Shown: positions 29,401-36,912, counted from the first letter of the stretch. The stretch is DNA of 55,907 nt from Bacteroidales bacterium (GCA_024681295.1 JAILBC010000033.1:1-55907); one strand, 5' to 3'. Numbers and translations are program-made. Notes: generated by a model from the sequence alone, not told the origin.

Positions 29401-32341
29401 TGAATGGCCAGAAACTTACCAAACCGTTAGCCAGCCTGCCTGCACCTTGAGCAACCTTGCCGAAGGCACCCCGTATGTCGCGAGGGTGAGGGCGGCCTGC
29501 TCCGCCACCGAGACCAGCGAATGGTCAGGTGTAGTTCCTTTCATTACGAGTTGCACTGCTCCTTTCATCGAAGATTTCGACTTATACACCGACTTGGTTT
29601 CTTCTTCCAGCAGGGGTTGGTGTTTTTCCGACGACCTGTTGGACGAGGTACTTAACCACACTGTTTCTCTTTCCTTTGGGTCAGCCTTCCCTTCTACTTG
29701 GGAGTGGGGCAACAATTCTCTTGTTTTCACCAATGACGAAAACGGCATGTTGTATTACTCCGAAAGCATGCGTACGGCAACGGGTTACGGTGATGACGAT
29801 CATTACTGGCTGATTTCCCCGAGCATCGAGATGGGCGAAGGCTATCAACTCAACTTCGACCTGGCGCTGCTTTACAACCAATCGGCCACCTCGGGTTTGG
29901 ACGACAACCGCTTCGCCGTGCTGGTCACCACCGACGATGGTGCCACCTGGACAACTTTGGGGTTGTGGGACTATGAGGGCACCACAGGCCGGAATTATTA
30001 CGACATCCCATGCTATCCCACTGAAGTCAACTTCAACTTGTCGGCCTTCAACAACCAGACAATCCGCATTGCTTTCTATGTGGAATCGACGGTGAGTAAT
30101 TATAATAACGTTTCCAACAAGGCCAACACGATATATCTCGACAATGTGAATGTCACGAAACGCGTGAAACCCGATGTGGTTGTGGCATCCAATGTGACCG
30201 CCAACAGTGCGCCGCTTAACTGGACCACCCACGGTGAGACTTCCTGGACACTGCAATACCGCATCGACGACGACATCCAAGAATGGACCACGGTAAACAA
30301 CATCACGTCTCTTCCTTACACCCTCGAAGGACTTCAGGTTGCACATCGTTATCAGGTTCGGGTGAAAGCCCATTATGCCTCCGGCGACAGCGAATGGAGT
30401 TTCACTGCCCTTTTTGCCACCGCTTGCGACCCCATCAGCCTTGCGGTGGGCGAGACTTACGAAGAACAATTTAATGGTGTCATGTTTCCCACCTGTTGGG
30501 ACAAGACGGGTTCCAGTTCTTGTTATTGGAGTTGGTATAATTATCTTGGTTATGAATATAGTGACATGCATGCTCCGACCTCCAATGGCTCCGCCACCCT
30601 TATCATGCCGCAGATCGAGGTCAGTCCAGGCATGAGTCTTACTTTCCACCATTCCACTCAAACCAGTTCCCATATTCAGATTAAGGTGCGGGTTTCAAAC
30701 AATTCTTCCTTCGTGAACTCTACCAATTTAAATTATTACTCCGATGACATTTGGGACAACCATGTGGATGACCAGTCAGCAGGTGTAACAGTACTCTCGT
30801 TAAATGAGTATGCCGGTCAGACGGTGTATGTCGGTTTCTATGCTTATGTAAGCAGTAGCAACCAGGGCGGCTACACTTACGCTTTCTCCATTTCCGATGT
30901 CATGCTCTCCATCGACAACGCCTTTGTCAACCAAACCGTGAACCGCTACTGGAACGAAACGGAGAACTGGACTCTGGGTGTGGTGCCTGGAGTGAACGAG
31001 GACGCCCTCATCATTGGCGACGCGGTGATTCCAGGTGGATGCACTGTCCAAGTCGATGAAATCCATGTGGCCAACGGCGGCAGCCTCACCATCGCTGACG
31101 GTGCCCAGTTGAAGCACAACAACCAAGGTGTGACGGCCACAGTGCAGAAGAGCATTACGCCTTACTCCATCGCGCAAACCAATGGGGAAGACAAAGCCAA
31201 CGGCTGGTATCTGATCGCTTCACCCATGCGGAATGCCGAAGAACCTACAGCGAGCATGTTCGCCAACGAATACGACCTCTACCGCTTCAACCAAAGCGCC
31301 GGGAAGGAATGGGAGAACTACTTGCAATATTTCTACCTCAGCCCGTACTTCAAGCTCTACAACGGCCAAGGCTACCTCTACGCCAACAGCGGTGATGGCG
31401 TGAACTCCACTGTGACGATAGATATCAATGGCCAATTACGCCCCTCGAATGAGAATGTCGAAGTGCCGCTGACCTACGATGTCTCGGCGCCTTGTGCTGG
31501 ATTCAACCTCATCGGCAACCCCTTCGCTTGCAACGCCTACCTTACCACAGCCCGCGACTTCTACGTAATGAATGCCAATGGCGACGATTTGGTCATCAAT
31601 ACCTCACAAAACGGCGTTATTGCCCCGATGCAAGGCTTGTTTGTGCAGGCCGCCGATGCAAACGACAACGCGGTAACCTTCACGACCACCCCACCCACAA
31701 CCCAAAACCACAACGGCGCGATTTGCCTGAGTCTAAGCCAAGCTTCTACAAACCGCGCTGAAACCACCATCATCGACCGTGCCCGCGTGCGTTTCGGAGA
31801 AGGCCCCACCTTAGGAAAATTCAACATGAAGGCCGACGTTTCTAAGATGTACATCTCGCAAGGATTGAAGGACTATGCCGTGGTGTTCGCCGACCAACAA
31901 GGCGAGGTGCCTGTCAACTTCAAGGCCGCCGAAAACGGCAACTACACCCTCACGGTGAACCCCGAGGAAGTGAATATGCGCTACCTCCATCTCATTGACA
32001 ACCGCACCGGCGCCGATGTGGACTTGCTGGCGAATCCAAGCTACACCTTCAGTGCCAAGACAACGGATTATGCTTCAAGGTTCAAACTGGTGTTCGCCGC
32101 CGATGGAAACAGCCTCGACAACCAGGATGTCTTTGCGTTTATCAGCAACGGGGAAATCCGGTTGCTGATAGAGACGTGCCCTGATGCAACGCTACAGGTC
32201 ATCGACATGATGGGACGGATCATTACAAACGTAGAGACGTCATATTATGGCGTCTCTACAGTTGGCATGACGCCCGGGGTATACGTGTTGCGGTTGATCG
32301 ACGGCGACAGCATGAAGACGCAAAAGATCGTCATTCCGTAG
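23462..32341 (+). CDS. Giant T9SS-secreted protein with Fn3 and cleaved-adhesin repeats (2959 aa)
   Basis: Signal peptide about 1-32. A cleaved-adhesin/choice-of-anchor-J domain (34-197) ends 'WFIDDIEVTG'. Then fibronectin type III domains, each with a 'ATL.W' strand and a 'Y.ARV.A.C' end, alternate with further jelly-roll modules that often begin 'FPW.E.FESY' and end 'LDNLKV'. Approximate Fn3 starts: 197, 479, 754, 1029, 1300, 1390, 1669, 1924, 2233. Residues about 2490-2890 form a terminal region with 'NETENWTLGVVPGVNEDALI' and 'ANGWYLIASPM' segments. A T9SS type A sorting domain closes it (about 2890-2959, 'IDMMGRIITN', 'TPGVYVLRLIDG'). The Fn3-jelly-roll units at 754-1029 and 1029-1300 are near-duplicates. 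Likely a surface adhesin or glycan-binding scaffold; no catalytic domain seen. A palindromic repeat lies inside its sorting domain. Confidence 0.85.
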   Translation: MDIFTRFFKMRGIFFGLLMMLALAMPQLVSAQSQTVTLFSENFGSYANYDFPVGWTKVITNSTSTISNSNAYSVSRCFKFTKAIQQSNSEYWNIVAMPYIEAEAGSMTVTFWSRPGSTNANCGTFDIGYITDVTDASTFVQVTSYDYTEGTTYKQYSVPLSDSPAGALVAFRHRPLASSTSYQWFIDDIEVTGQLLPCPMTVNLQATVTPREGDHATLTWTERGTATNWVLQYGTDSEFALGTYTEVTDGFTTNGTTVTREITGLTSDMTYYARMKSDCGGGEYSAWSNVISYTPTDYTYIGSGTSSNNGSVPTNSGNQYSLTEQIYTAAELGINGDLGIIFSIGFYNGTANEKSRQCDLYLLNTDKTAFTSNSDWISVTAADKVFSGTVTFAANGWSDIVFNTPFDYTGRNIALIFDDNTAISNSGLSCRSFGGISNNTLYKAQNGTDLDPSSPDVSGTRNSNKDQLRVLIYQTAASLCKRPLALQASDLGANTATLNWQANGGTAWKVEYKTAEATSWTTFANNVSVTSCNLTGLTANTDYIARVTATCDDDQWATVTFTTACEAISAFPWTEDFDSYEGNSNTSGNIAYSFNEPCWINKRVAGSGNYLFQVTTSTQSGNATKKLVMPSSSMSGTSLELALPVMAFPTGHEYKFILDALRNTNSTSYADEGVHIFASSDGTLENATEVGFISRQYNKTPVEGGNDVPAETASGWYSYEFLLPSNTIRVILKGDYKSNNAFYLDNFKVKEELPCKQPSDPIFVDATGTTATLSWTNGAEGQTAWQIAYKAGANFNPETDLGQYSIADMTSNPGTITGLTPLTTYYAYVRSNCGTLGYSEWSVASCTFTTECASVTTFPWTETFESYNSGNFSDQCWVNEHISGSSTGVFKVYTYSMGNNYTHLLQLPNMQAGTLTKLVLPEMQLQAGTDYQFCIDMYRSGNYTDYTTEGIRVFASTDGEIEGATEMAFIPRVYSVGNAVIPAETTANAWYTYRLTIPLTGSCHIILRGESQYGYATYLDNLKVRVTPTCSEPEHLVMQSTTSSSATLSWTDTETGYSAWQIAYKADADFDPLTDVGQYAIVDVASNPGTITGLTPQTTYYAYVRANCGNNDYSEWSAASCQFTTGCSVVTDFPWSEDFESHSSGNFNDPCFVNEHISGDGTSIFQVYVGTNGTNSTHQLRLPNMSNGTYTKLVLPEMQFEASEDYDFSIDVYRTSQSYYREGIRIFASPDGTIESGTEIGFIPRYYSTSGTGVPYETTAGWYTYRFAIPSGTSNIILRGESINGEATYMDNMKVNVTPSCSYPSNLQVPSEDVMARNATIKWTAGNATEWIVEYKTQAATEFSAITGVTEIPYVLTGLQPQTQYSVRVRAVCSPTEITEPTNTKSFTTKAPYDVPQRLRASNVSPAGVTLTWVARDNEDHWDLFYTDNPDYEPQSYTHPQFANITANPFQLTGLEPGRTYYAYVRSNEGTNDVSGWSAPCRFFLGNQLTVNDGTVTNTTVPVLGYYVNNSFNGQFIIPAEDLQGMANADISQLVFYNSASNTANIDWGDVRYVLSLSETSVTEFNSTSIPLTNPSVTCYIGSIRIIDHQMMIEFDQPYHYNGDNLRVSFSSNPSGNVNTAYAYWLGVTTENTAGYGSSYYYHSYNDYGYQSFLPKVTFCYLYQGDDYCYAPTDLHANNITTNSATLSWTNILNDSPAWELQYRKADESEYTTVEGSVTNPFTLQGLEPSHGYEVRVRAVCGEGLYSDWVETWFATECVPLTSLPYSTGFEDMVYGVLPPCWSYYSNGAYAPHVSSYYTNSGDFDLELYAGEPGDINIVVLPEIPLDAQHPINGNELVFAVASMSYIATTLQVGVMTNPNDPGSFEQVGEVALPENTGYHRCKVSFANYTGSGTYIAIRQENTSPLYSFEHFIDDIVVCPIPDCTEPTGLTVSNVTSASAMLQWTAGGTETEWQVQYMPIDIYYYYYASLSVYNSYYNNIEWPETYQTVSQPACTLSNLAEGTPYVARVRAACSATETSEWSGVVPFITSCTAPFIEDFDLYTDLVSSSSRGWCFSDDLLDEVLNHTVSLSFGSAFPSTWEWGNNSLVFTNDENGMLYYSESMRTATGYGDDDHYWLISPSIEMGEGYQLNFDLALLYNQSATSGLDDNRFAVLVTTDDGATWTTLGLWDYEGTTGRNYYDIPCYPTEVNFNLSAFNNQTIRIAFYVESTVSNYNNVSNKANTIYLDNVNVTKRVKPDVVVASNVTANSAPLNWTTHGETSWTLQYRIDDDIQEWTTVNNITSLPYTLEGLQVAHRYQVRVKAHYASGDSEWSFTALFATACDPISLAVGETYEEQFNGVMFPTCWDKTGSSSCYWSWYNYLGYEYSDMHAPTSNGSATLIMPQIEVSPGMSLTFHHSTQTSSHIQIKVRVSNNSSFVNSTNLNYYSDDIWDNHVDDQSAGVTVLSLNEYAGQTVYVGFYAYVSSSNQGGYTYAFSISDVMLSIDNAFVNQTVNRYWNETENWTLGVVPGVNEDALIIGDAVIPGGCTVQVDEIHVANGGSLTIADGAQLKHNNQGVTATVQKSITPYSIAQTNGEDKANGWYLIASPMRNAEEPTASMFANEYDLYRFNQSAGKEWENYLQYFYLSPYFKLYNGQGYLYANSGDGVNSTVTIDINGQLRPSNENVEVPLTYDVSAPCAGFNLIGNPFACNAYLTTARDFYVMNANGDDLVINTSQNGVIAPMQGLFVQAADANDNAVTFTTTPPTTQNHNGAICLSLSQASTNRAETTIIDRARVRFGEGPTLGKFNMKADVSKMYISQGLKDYAVVFADQQGEVPVNFKAAENGNYTLTVNPEEVNMRYLHLIDNRTGADVDLLANPSYTFSAKTTDYASRFKLVFAADGNSLDNQDVFAFISNGEIRLLIETCPDATLQVIDMMGRIITNVETSYYGVSTVGMTPGVYVLRLIDGDSMKTQKIVIP
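32231..32259. repeat. GTAGAGACG palindromic repeat inside the T9SS sorting domain
   Basis: GTAGAGACG (32231-32239) and CGTCTCTAC (32251-32259) are exact inverted arms; with CAT/ATG inside, the stem is 13 bp with one mismatch and a 3-nt loop. It is read in frame as about ten extra residues between 'IITN' and 'VGMTPG'. Confidence 0.85.
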
Positions 32342-32411
32342 CATCCCGGAGGGATGCCAGCTTTGTAGGGAATTTACGTCCTACAGAGCTGGCATCCGCC
32401 CAGGCGGATGC
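32341..32411. repeat. Composite GCATCC palindromic element, copy 1
   Basis: Hairpin GCATCCC/GGGATGC, then CAGCTTTGTAG, a spacer, CTACAGAGCTG, then hairpin GCATCCGCC/GGCGGATGC. The inner segments pair with each other, giving a cloverleaf-like fold. It begins on the last base of the stop codon of the giant gene. Confidence 0.85.
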
Positions 32412-32430
32412 TACTTATGAAAAAAAATCT

Positions 32431-32458
32431 CTCAATTCTAAATTCTCAATTCTAAATT
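32431..32458. repeat. 7-bp tandem repeat upstream of metK promoter
   Basis: CTCAATT and CTAAATT alternate twice: a different heptad from those in the ATPase operon, directly upstream of the metK promoter. Confidence 0.8.
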
Positions 32459-32464
32459 ATTTCT

Positions 32465-32472
32465 TATCTTTG
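32465..32472 (+). promoter_or_regulatory. -7 promoter box of metK (TATCTTTG)
   Basis: TATCTTTGC; transcription would begin near 32479, i.e. at the edge of the riboswitch candidate. Confidence 0.8.
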
Positions 32473-32481
32473 CCGGCGCAA

Positions 32482-32537
32482 ACGTGGAAAGATTTGTTTT
32501 GATTGCAACCACAAGAAAAAATGCTAAACCAATGCTT
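32482..32537 (+). ncRNA. SAM-II-like riboswitch candidate upstream of metK
   Basis: P1 is GTGG (32484-32487) with CCAC (32509-32512). The loop has GATTT (32491-32495), six bases, then ATTGCA (32502-32507): the same 17-nt spacing as in the SAM-II (metA) aptamer. An A-rich 10-nt segment leads to GCTAAA (32523-32528), also a SAM-II hallmark. Loop GTTTTG (32496-32501) can pair with CAATGC (32530-32535) as the pseudoknot, five of six positions. The gene downstream makes SAM, fitting feedback control. P1 is short (4 bp) and three A's separate it from GATTT, so it may be a variant. Recognised by eye; no covariance search was run. Confidence 0.7.
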
Positions 32538-32606
32538 TTTCCTTCCCTTTCAGTCAACAACTTCCCACACAAATTAATTTATTAATCATTTAATAATCAA
32601 TTTGTT

Positions 32607-33935
32607 ATGGGTTATTACTTCACTTCAGAATCGGTCTCCGAAGGCCATCCCGACAAAGTGGCCGACCAGATTTCGGATGCCGTATTGGACGAAATCCTTC
32701 GCAACGATCCCAAGTCAAAAGTGGCTTGTGAGACCTTGGTGACCACCGGTCTTTGTGTGGTGGCCGGCGAGATCCGCACCAACGCTTACGTCGAGATCCA
32801 AGACATCGCACGCCGGGTCATCGACCGTATCGGCTACAATAAATCAGAATTCCAATTCGACGCCCAGTCGTGCGGCGTCCTCTCCGCCCTCCACGGCCAG
32901 TCGAATGACATCTTCATGGGCGTGGGCCGCGAGAAGCCTGAAGAGCAAGGCGCTGGCGACCAAGGCATGATGTTCGGCTTCGCTACCAATGAGACCGCCA
33001 ATTACATGCCCCTCACCATTGACTTGGCCCACCTGCTTCTCAAGGAACTTGCCGCCATCCGCCGCGAGGGCAAACAGATGAAATATCTCCGCCCCGACGC
33101 CAAGTCGCAAGTCACGGTGGAATATGAAGACGGCTGGAAACCTATGAGAATAGACACCATCGTTATCAGCACCCAGCACGACGAGTTCATCAAGCCCGCA
33201 GATAACACCGAAGGAGCCCAGCGCGAGGCCGACATGCGCATGGTCGACAAGATCGAGGCCGACATTCTCAACATCTTGCTCCCGCGTGTGAAACGTAAGT
33301 TGCCGGCCAAGCTCCGCAAGCTATTCGACCAGGACATGAAGATCTTTGTGAACCCCACGGGTAAGTTCGTCATCGGAGGTCCCCACGGCGACACGGGCCT
33401 CACGGGCCGTAAGATCATCGTCGACACCTACGGCGGTCGCGGTGCCCACGGCGGCGGTGCCTTCTCGGGCAAGGACAGTTCGAAGGTGGACCGTTCCGCA
33501 GCCTACGCCGCACGCCATATCGCCAAAAACATGGTGGCCGCTGGTCTCTGCGACCAAGCTCTGGTGCAGATTGCCTACGCCATTGGCATTGCTGAGCCTG
33601 TGGGCTTTTATGTCAACACCGAAGGCACGGCCCATGTGAAGGGCAAAGACGGCAAGGTGTTGTCAGACGAGGCCATCGCCGAGAAGATCCGCAGCATGGT
33701 AGACCTGCGCCCCTACGCTATCGTGAAGCGCTTCGGCCTCACCAACCCCATCTTCGAGGAAACCGCTTCCTACGGCCACTTCGGTCGCACCCCTGAGACC
33801 CGCAAGGTGGAAGTCTTTTACAAGGACAAAGAGACTTTTGCCGAAGGCAAGAAACTTTACAAGAACGTGGAGTTCTTCGGATGGGAGAAACTGGACTTGG
33901 TCGATAGTTTCAAGAAGGCTTTCGGAATTCAATAG
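32607..33935 (+). CDS. metK: S-adenosylmethionine synthetase
   Basis: 442 residues. Makes SAM from methionine and ATP. N-terminal '[17 protein letters not shown]', '[12 protein letters not shown]', the '[20 protein letters not shown]' loop and '[19 protein letters not shown]' are all intact. It is longer than the roughly 385-residue proteobacterial form because of insertions in the second domain, as usual in Bacteroidota. The ATG is about 70 nt downstream of the riboswitch candidate. Followed by a hairpin-rich intergenic region. Confidence 0.98.
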   Translation: MGYYFTSESVSEGHPDKVADQISDAVLDEILRNDPKSKVACETLVTTGLCVVAGEIRTNAYVEIQDIARRVIDRIGYNKSEFQFDAQSCGVLSALHGQSNDIFMGVGREKPEEQGAGDQGMMFGFATNETANYMPLTIDLAHLLLKELAAIRREGKQMKYLRPDAKSQVTVEYEDGWKPMRIDTIVISTQHDEFIKPADNTEGAQREADMRMVDKIEADILNILLPRVKRKLPAKLRKLFDQDMKIFVNPTGKFVIGGPHGDTGLTGRKIIVDTYGGRGAHGGGAFSGKDSSKVDRSAAYAARHIAKNMVAAGLCDQALVQIAYAIGIAEPVGFYVNTEGTAHVKGKDGKVLSDEAIAEKIRSMVDLRPYAIVKRFGLTNPIFEETASYGHFGRTPETRKVEVFYKDKETFAEGKKLYKNVEFFGWEKLDLVDSFKKAFGIQ

Positions 33936-33950
33936 GAGACGACCAACATG

Positions 33951-34174
33951 GCACCCCGAGGGGGTGCGACCTCAATAACCCCACGCCAGCGCAGCGTAGC
34001 GTGGGGCTTCCAAGACCAACAAAAGAAAAGTGTGTCGGAGACACACCACTTCTATCGATGAGATAGTCGCGTGTCTTCGACACGCCTATTTTATGGCAGA
34101 TATCACGAAACCCCAGGCTGCGCTCGCTCTGCTCGCTGACCTGGGGTTATTGAAATAGCGCCTCTCCGAGGCGC
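33951..34174. repeat. Cluster of six short palindromic repeats after metK
   Basis: Six separate hairpins in 224 bp: GCACCCC/GGGGTGC (33951-33967), CCCCACGC/GCGTGGGG (33979-34006), GTGTGTC/GACACAC (34030-34046), GCGTGTC/GACACGC (34069-34085), AACCCCAG/CTGGGGTT (34109-34148) and GCGCCTC/GAGGCGC (34158-34174). No ORF is supported here. They resemble dispersed palindromic units of Bacteroidales genomes. Confidence 0.8.
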
Positions 34175-34176
34175 AT

Positions 34177-34614
34177 TTAATCTTGTGGATTCTGCTCCTC
34201 AAACATCCTCACCAACTCCTCGGGGGTCATCCCCAGTTGGGTGATGGCGATGGCGGCATCGTTGGCGAAAGGTGTTCCAGGATATTCATCAATGACACGC
34301 TGGTAGGTCTCACGAGCCTTGTCGAAGTCGTGCATCTGCTCGTCGTAGACGAAACTAGCCAACATAAAAAGGGCAACGGGATTGTTCTCGTATTCGGGAT
34401 AGTCAGTCACCAATCTATCCACCATCTTAATGGTCTCCTGGGGATCCTGCTTGGCGTACATTCTTTCCCCGATGGCATTGAACAAGGCCTCCGGTGAATT
34501 GGCATTGACCTCTGTCACTGCGTTTTCATTGGTAGTTGGGGTCTTCGGGTTATTGTGGCATCCAGTGATGGCCACGGTGGCAAATAAAACCACCAAAAAC
34601 AACACACGTTTCAT
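34177..34614 (-). CDS. Small TPR-containing lipoprotein
   Basis: 145 residues with a lipoprotein signal peptide (lipobox 'AITGC', Cys19). After a Thr/Asn-rich linker, residues about 40-135 form two to three tetratricopeptide-like helix pairs ('ARETYQRVIDEYPGTPFANDAA' type), similar to BamD/YbgF-style TPR repeats. Probably periplasmic and membrane-anchored; partner unknown. It follows def on the same strand with one base between stop and start. Confidence 0.75.
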   Translation of the reverse strand: MKRVLFLVVLFATVAITGCHNNPKTPTTNENAVTEVNANSPEALFNAIGERMYAKQDPQETIKMVDRLVTDYPEYENNPVALFMLASFVYDEQMHDFDKARETYQRVIDEYPGTPFANDAAIAITQLGMTPEELVRMFEEQNPQD

Positions 34615-34615
34615 A

Positions 34616-35185
34616 TTATCTTCTAATTTTTTTCTTCGGGAAAATCATCCTATAATCTACATCACATTTTCCTTCTGAGATGTCGCGGAGTTTGCCTTGA
34701 AGGAGCATTTTGCGAAGGGGCGCTACATGGTCCACGTGAACATGACCTTCGAGGTGGTCGTATTCATGTTGGATGATGCGTGCCTTGATGCCAGTAAATT
34801 CCTCTTCGTGCTCTTCGAAGTTCTCGTCCATGTAACGCAGGCGAATGCCGTCGGGACGCATCACCTCTTCGTAGATGCCTGGCAGGCTGAGGCATCCTTC
34901 CTTGAACGGTACCTCGTCACCGAAAGTGTCGATGAGTTCGGCGTTGATGAACACTCGCTTGAAGTCCTTGGCATCGGGGTAATCGGGATAGAACGGGTTG
35001 GCGTCGACGAGGAACAGGCGAATCGACTGGTTCACCTGAGGAGCAGCAAGTCCCACCCCCTCGGAATGCGTCAGTGTCTCCCACATGTCGGCGATGAGTT
35101 TTTCCAGTTCAGGGAAGTCTTTGTCAATTGTTTTGGCCACAGCTTTTAAAGTCGGGTGTCCGTAAGCAACAATAGGTAATATCAT
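34616..35185 (-). CDS. def: Peptide deformylase
   Basis: 189 residues. Removes the N-formyl group from new proteins. All three catalytic motifs are intact: 'GVGLAAPQV' (motif 1), 'EGCLSLPG' with the metal Cys (motif 2) and 'QHEYDHLEG' with the two metal His and catalytic Glu (motif 3). Start 'MILPIVAYGHPTLKAVAK' is typical. Upstream of it lies ruvX on the same strand. Confidence 0.96.
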   Translation of the reverse strand: MILPIVAYGHPTLKAVAKTIDKDFPELEKLIADMWETLTHSEGVGLAAPQVNQSIRLFLVDANPFYPDYPDAKDFKRVFINAELIDTFGDEVPFKEGCLSLPGIYEEVMRPDGIRLRYMDENFEEHEEEFTGIKARIIQHEYDHLEGHVHVDHVAPLRKMLLQGKLRDISEGKCDVDYRMIFPKKKIRR

Positions 35186-35196
35186 GATAGTTGGAA

Positions 35197-35220
35197 GTTG
35201 ATCAGTTGTTCAGTTATTCA
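35197..35220. repeat. 8-bp tandem repeat at the ruvX stop
   Basis: GTTGATCA, GTTGTTCA, GTTATTCA (plus strand). On the ruvX strand each unit carries TGA, and one of them is the stop. Confidence 0.65.
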
Positions 35221-35632
35221 GTTTTTTACTTTCCATAAACGATTGCAACAGGATGGTTGCCGCAATGGTGTCGACGAGTTCCTTGTCCTGCCGTTGTTTC
35301 TTTTTCAGGCCTGCGTCGATCATGGTTTGGTGGGCCATCACCGAAGTGAAGCGCTCGTCGTAGCGGACAATATTCATCTGGGGTAGCAACTTGCGCAGGC
35401 GGTTAACGAGGGGCTCGATGTACTTGGAGCAGTCCGAAGGGTTATTGTGCATGTCCTTCGGCTCGCCGATGACGATAGTCTCCACCTCTTCACGGCCCAC
35501 ATAGTCCACCACCCAATCAGCCAGCTTGCCGCTTTCCACGGTAGTGAGGCCGTTGGCGATGATTTGCAGGGGGTCGGTGACGGCGATGCCACAGCGTTTC
35601 CTACCTAAGTCGATAGCCATGATTCGAGCCAT
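35210..35632 (-). CDS. ruvX: Putative Holliday junction resolvase / pre-16S rRNA nuclease YqgF
   Basis: 140 residues from the ATG at 35632. RNase H-like fold: 'IMAIDLGRKRCGIAVTD' (first Asp), 'YDERFTS' and the C-terminal 'DTIAATILLQSF' carry the catalytic acidic residues. YqgF family members act in 16S rRNA 5' processing and perhaps recombination. A longer ORF from 35680 is rejected because the promoter box lies between. Confidence 0.9.
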   Translation of the reverse strand: MARIMAIDLGRKRCGIAVTDPLQIIANGLTTVESGKLADWVVDYVGREEVETIVIGEPKDMHNNPSDCSKYIEPLVNRLRKLLPQMNIVRYDERFTSVMAHQTMIDAGLKKKQRQDKELVDTIAATILLQSFMESKKLNN

Positions 35633-35650
35633 AATACATATTTTGGACTG

Positions 35651-35658
35651 CAAAAATA
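35651..35658 (-). promoter_or_regulatory. -7 promoter box of ruvX (TATTTTTG)
   Basis: Minus-strand TATTTTTGC, 18 bp ahead of the ATG at 35632. Confidence 0.65.
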
Positions 35659-35666
35659 CGAAAAAA

Positions 35667-36752
35667 TTATTTATTATCAATCGCCGAACGCAAGGCGTTG
35701 CCCATCAACATAAAGGCCAGCACCAACAACATGATGGCGATGCCAGGCAAGACAGCCAGATAGGCGGCATCCAAAATGATAAAGGCGTAATTCTCTTTGA
35801 TCATACTGCCCCACGAGGGCATGGGCGGTTGCACGCCAATGCCGAGGAAACTCAGACCCGCCTCCAGCAGGATGGCCGAAGCAAAGTTGGAGGCCGAGAC
35901 CACAATGATGGGGTTGACAATATTCGGCAAAATATGCCGTATGATAATCCTAATGTCTTTGAAACCCAGTGCCTTACCAGCCTCCACATAGGTCATCTCA
36001 CGCACCGAGAAGATCTGTCCGCGGACGATGCGGGCCACCTCGACCCACATGGTCAAGCCCACGGCGATGAACACCTGACCGATGCCCTTGCCCAGCGCGA
36101 AGGTGATGGCGATGACTAGCAGCAGCGTGGGGATGGACCACACCACGTTGATGAGCCATACCACCAAGTCGTCGACCTTGCCTCGGAAGAAGCCTCCCAA
36201 GCTACCGATGAAGATGCCAATGGCAAGGCTAAGGGCCACCGCTATGAAGCCCACGATGAGGCTGATGCGGCTGCCCAGCACGAGTCGACTCAGGAAGTCA
36301 CGCCCGAACTGGTCGGTGCCCAGCAGGAACTTTTGGTGTTTGACGCCCGCGATCTCGCTATTAGGGATCTCCTGCACACGGACATTGCCGCTGTGCTCGG
36401 GGTTGAATAAATAAACTAAAGTGTGATTTTCGAATACCTGGATGCTGTCGAAGGGCAGGTAGGTACAGTCGTCGGGACGTCCGTTGATGAGCCGCTCGAA
36501 GAAACCCGGTTTCGCAGGTGGGTTCTCCTTGGGGAGTACCAGCATGTCGACTTCGAAGCCCGGCTTGCGGGTGCTGAGCTCGAGCAGCTGGCGGTTGGCG
36601 TTGGGGGTCGGATCGGGGATGATGTAGTAAGCGAAGAGGGCCAGCAGGGCCACCACGATAATAAAGAACAGCGAGGCCATCCCCAGCTTGTTGCTCTTGA
36701 AACGCTGCCACGCCAAAGCGCTTGGTGACTGTCTGTTGTTCTTCGTTTTCAT
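35667..36752 (-). CDS. ABC transporter permease, OppC/DppC family (lone gene)
   Basis: 361 residues. One N-terminal membrane helix (about 27-48), a periplasmic insert of about 100 residues, then five helices with the permease EAA-like loop 'TYVEAGKALGFKDIRIIIRHILPNI' (about 265-290). This is the DppC/OppC plan for peptide or nickel uptake. The usual partners (OppA, B, D, F) are not next to it. The periplasmic insert is longer than in E. coli OppC. The promoter box is only a few bases from the ATG. Confidence 0.88.
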   Translation of the reverse strand: MKTKNNRQSPSALAWQRFKSNKLGMASLFFIIVVALLALFAYYIIPDPTPNANRQLLELSTRKPGFEVDMLVLPKENPPAKPGFFERLINGRPDDCTYLPFDSIQVFENHTLVYLFNPEHSGNVRVQEIPNSEIAGVKHQKFLLGTDQFGRDFLSRLVLGSRISLIVGFIAVALSLAIGIFIGSLGGFFRGKVDDLVVWLINVVWSIPTLLLVIAITFALGKGIGQVFIAVGLTMWVEVARIVRGQIFSVREMTYVEAGKALGFKDIRIIIRHILPNIVNPIIVVSASNFASAILLEAGLSFLGIGVQPPMPSWGSMIKENYAFIILDAAYLAVLPGIAIMLLVLAFMLMGNALRSAIDNK

Positions 36753-36756
36753 ACTG

Positions 36757-36764
36757 CAAAGATA
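36757..36764 (-). promoter_or_regulatory. -7 promoter box of the permease gene (TATCTTTG), leaderless context
   Basis: Minus-strand TATCTTTGC ends 4 bp before the ATG, so transcription should begin at or next to the start codon. Confidence 0.65.
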
Positions 36765-36804
36765 GATTTTTTTTGAAAAAGGACTTGCATATTAAAAAAA
36801 AGCT

Positions 36805-36812
36805 GTATCTTT
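36805..36812 (+). promoter_or_regulatory. -7 promoter box of tRNA-His (TATCTTTG)
   Basis: TATCTTTGC, 16 bp before the tRNA 5' end. Confidence 0.75.
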
Positions 36813-36828
36813 GCACCCGCAATCAGAT

Positions 36829-36903
36829 GGTGGATTTAGCTCAGCTGGTTAGAGTACCGGATTGTGGTTCCGTGGGTCGTGGGTTCGAATCCCACATTCC
36901 ACC
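36829..36903 (+). tRNA. tRNA-His (anticodon GTG)
   Basis: Full cloverleaf: acceptor GTGGATT/ATTCCAC (one T-T mismatch), D-arm GCTC/GAGT, anticodon loop TTGTGGT with GTG, T-arm GTGGG-TTCGAAT-CCCAC. The extra G at -1 (36829) and C73 at 36903 are the tRNA-His identity pair. CCA is not encoded. Confidence 0.97.
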
Positions 36904-36912
36904 CTCAGCAAG

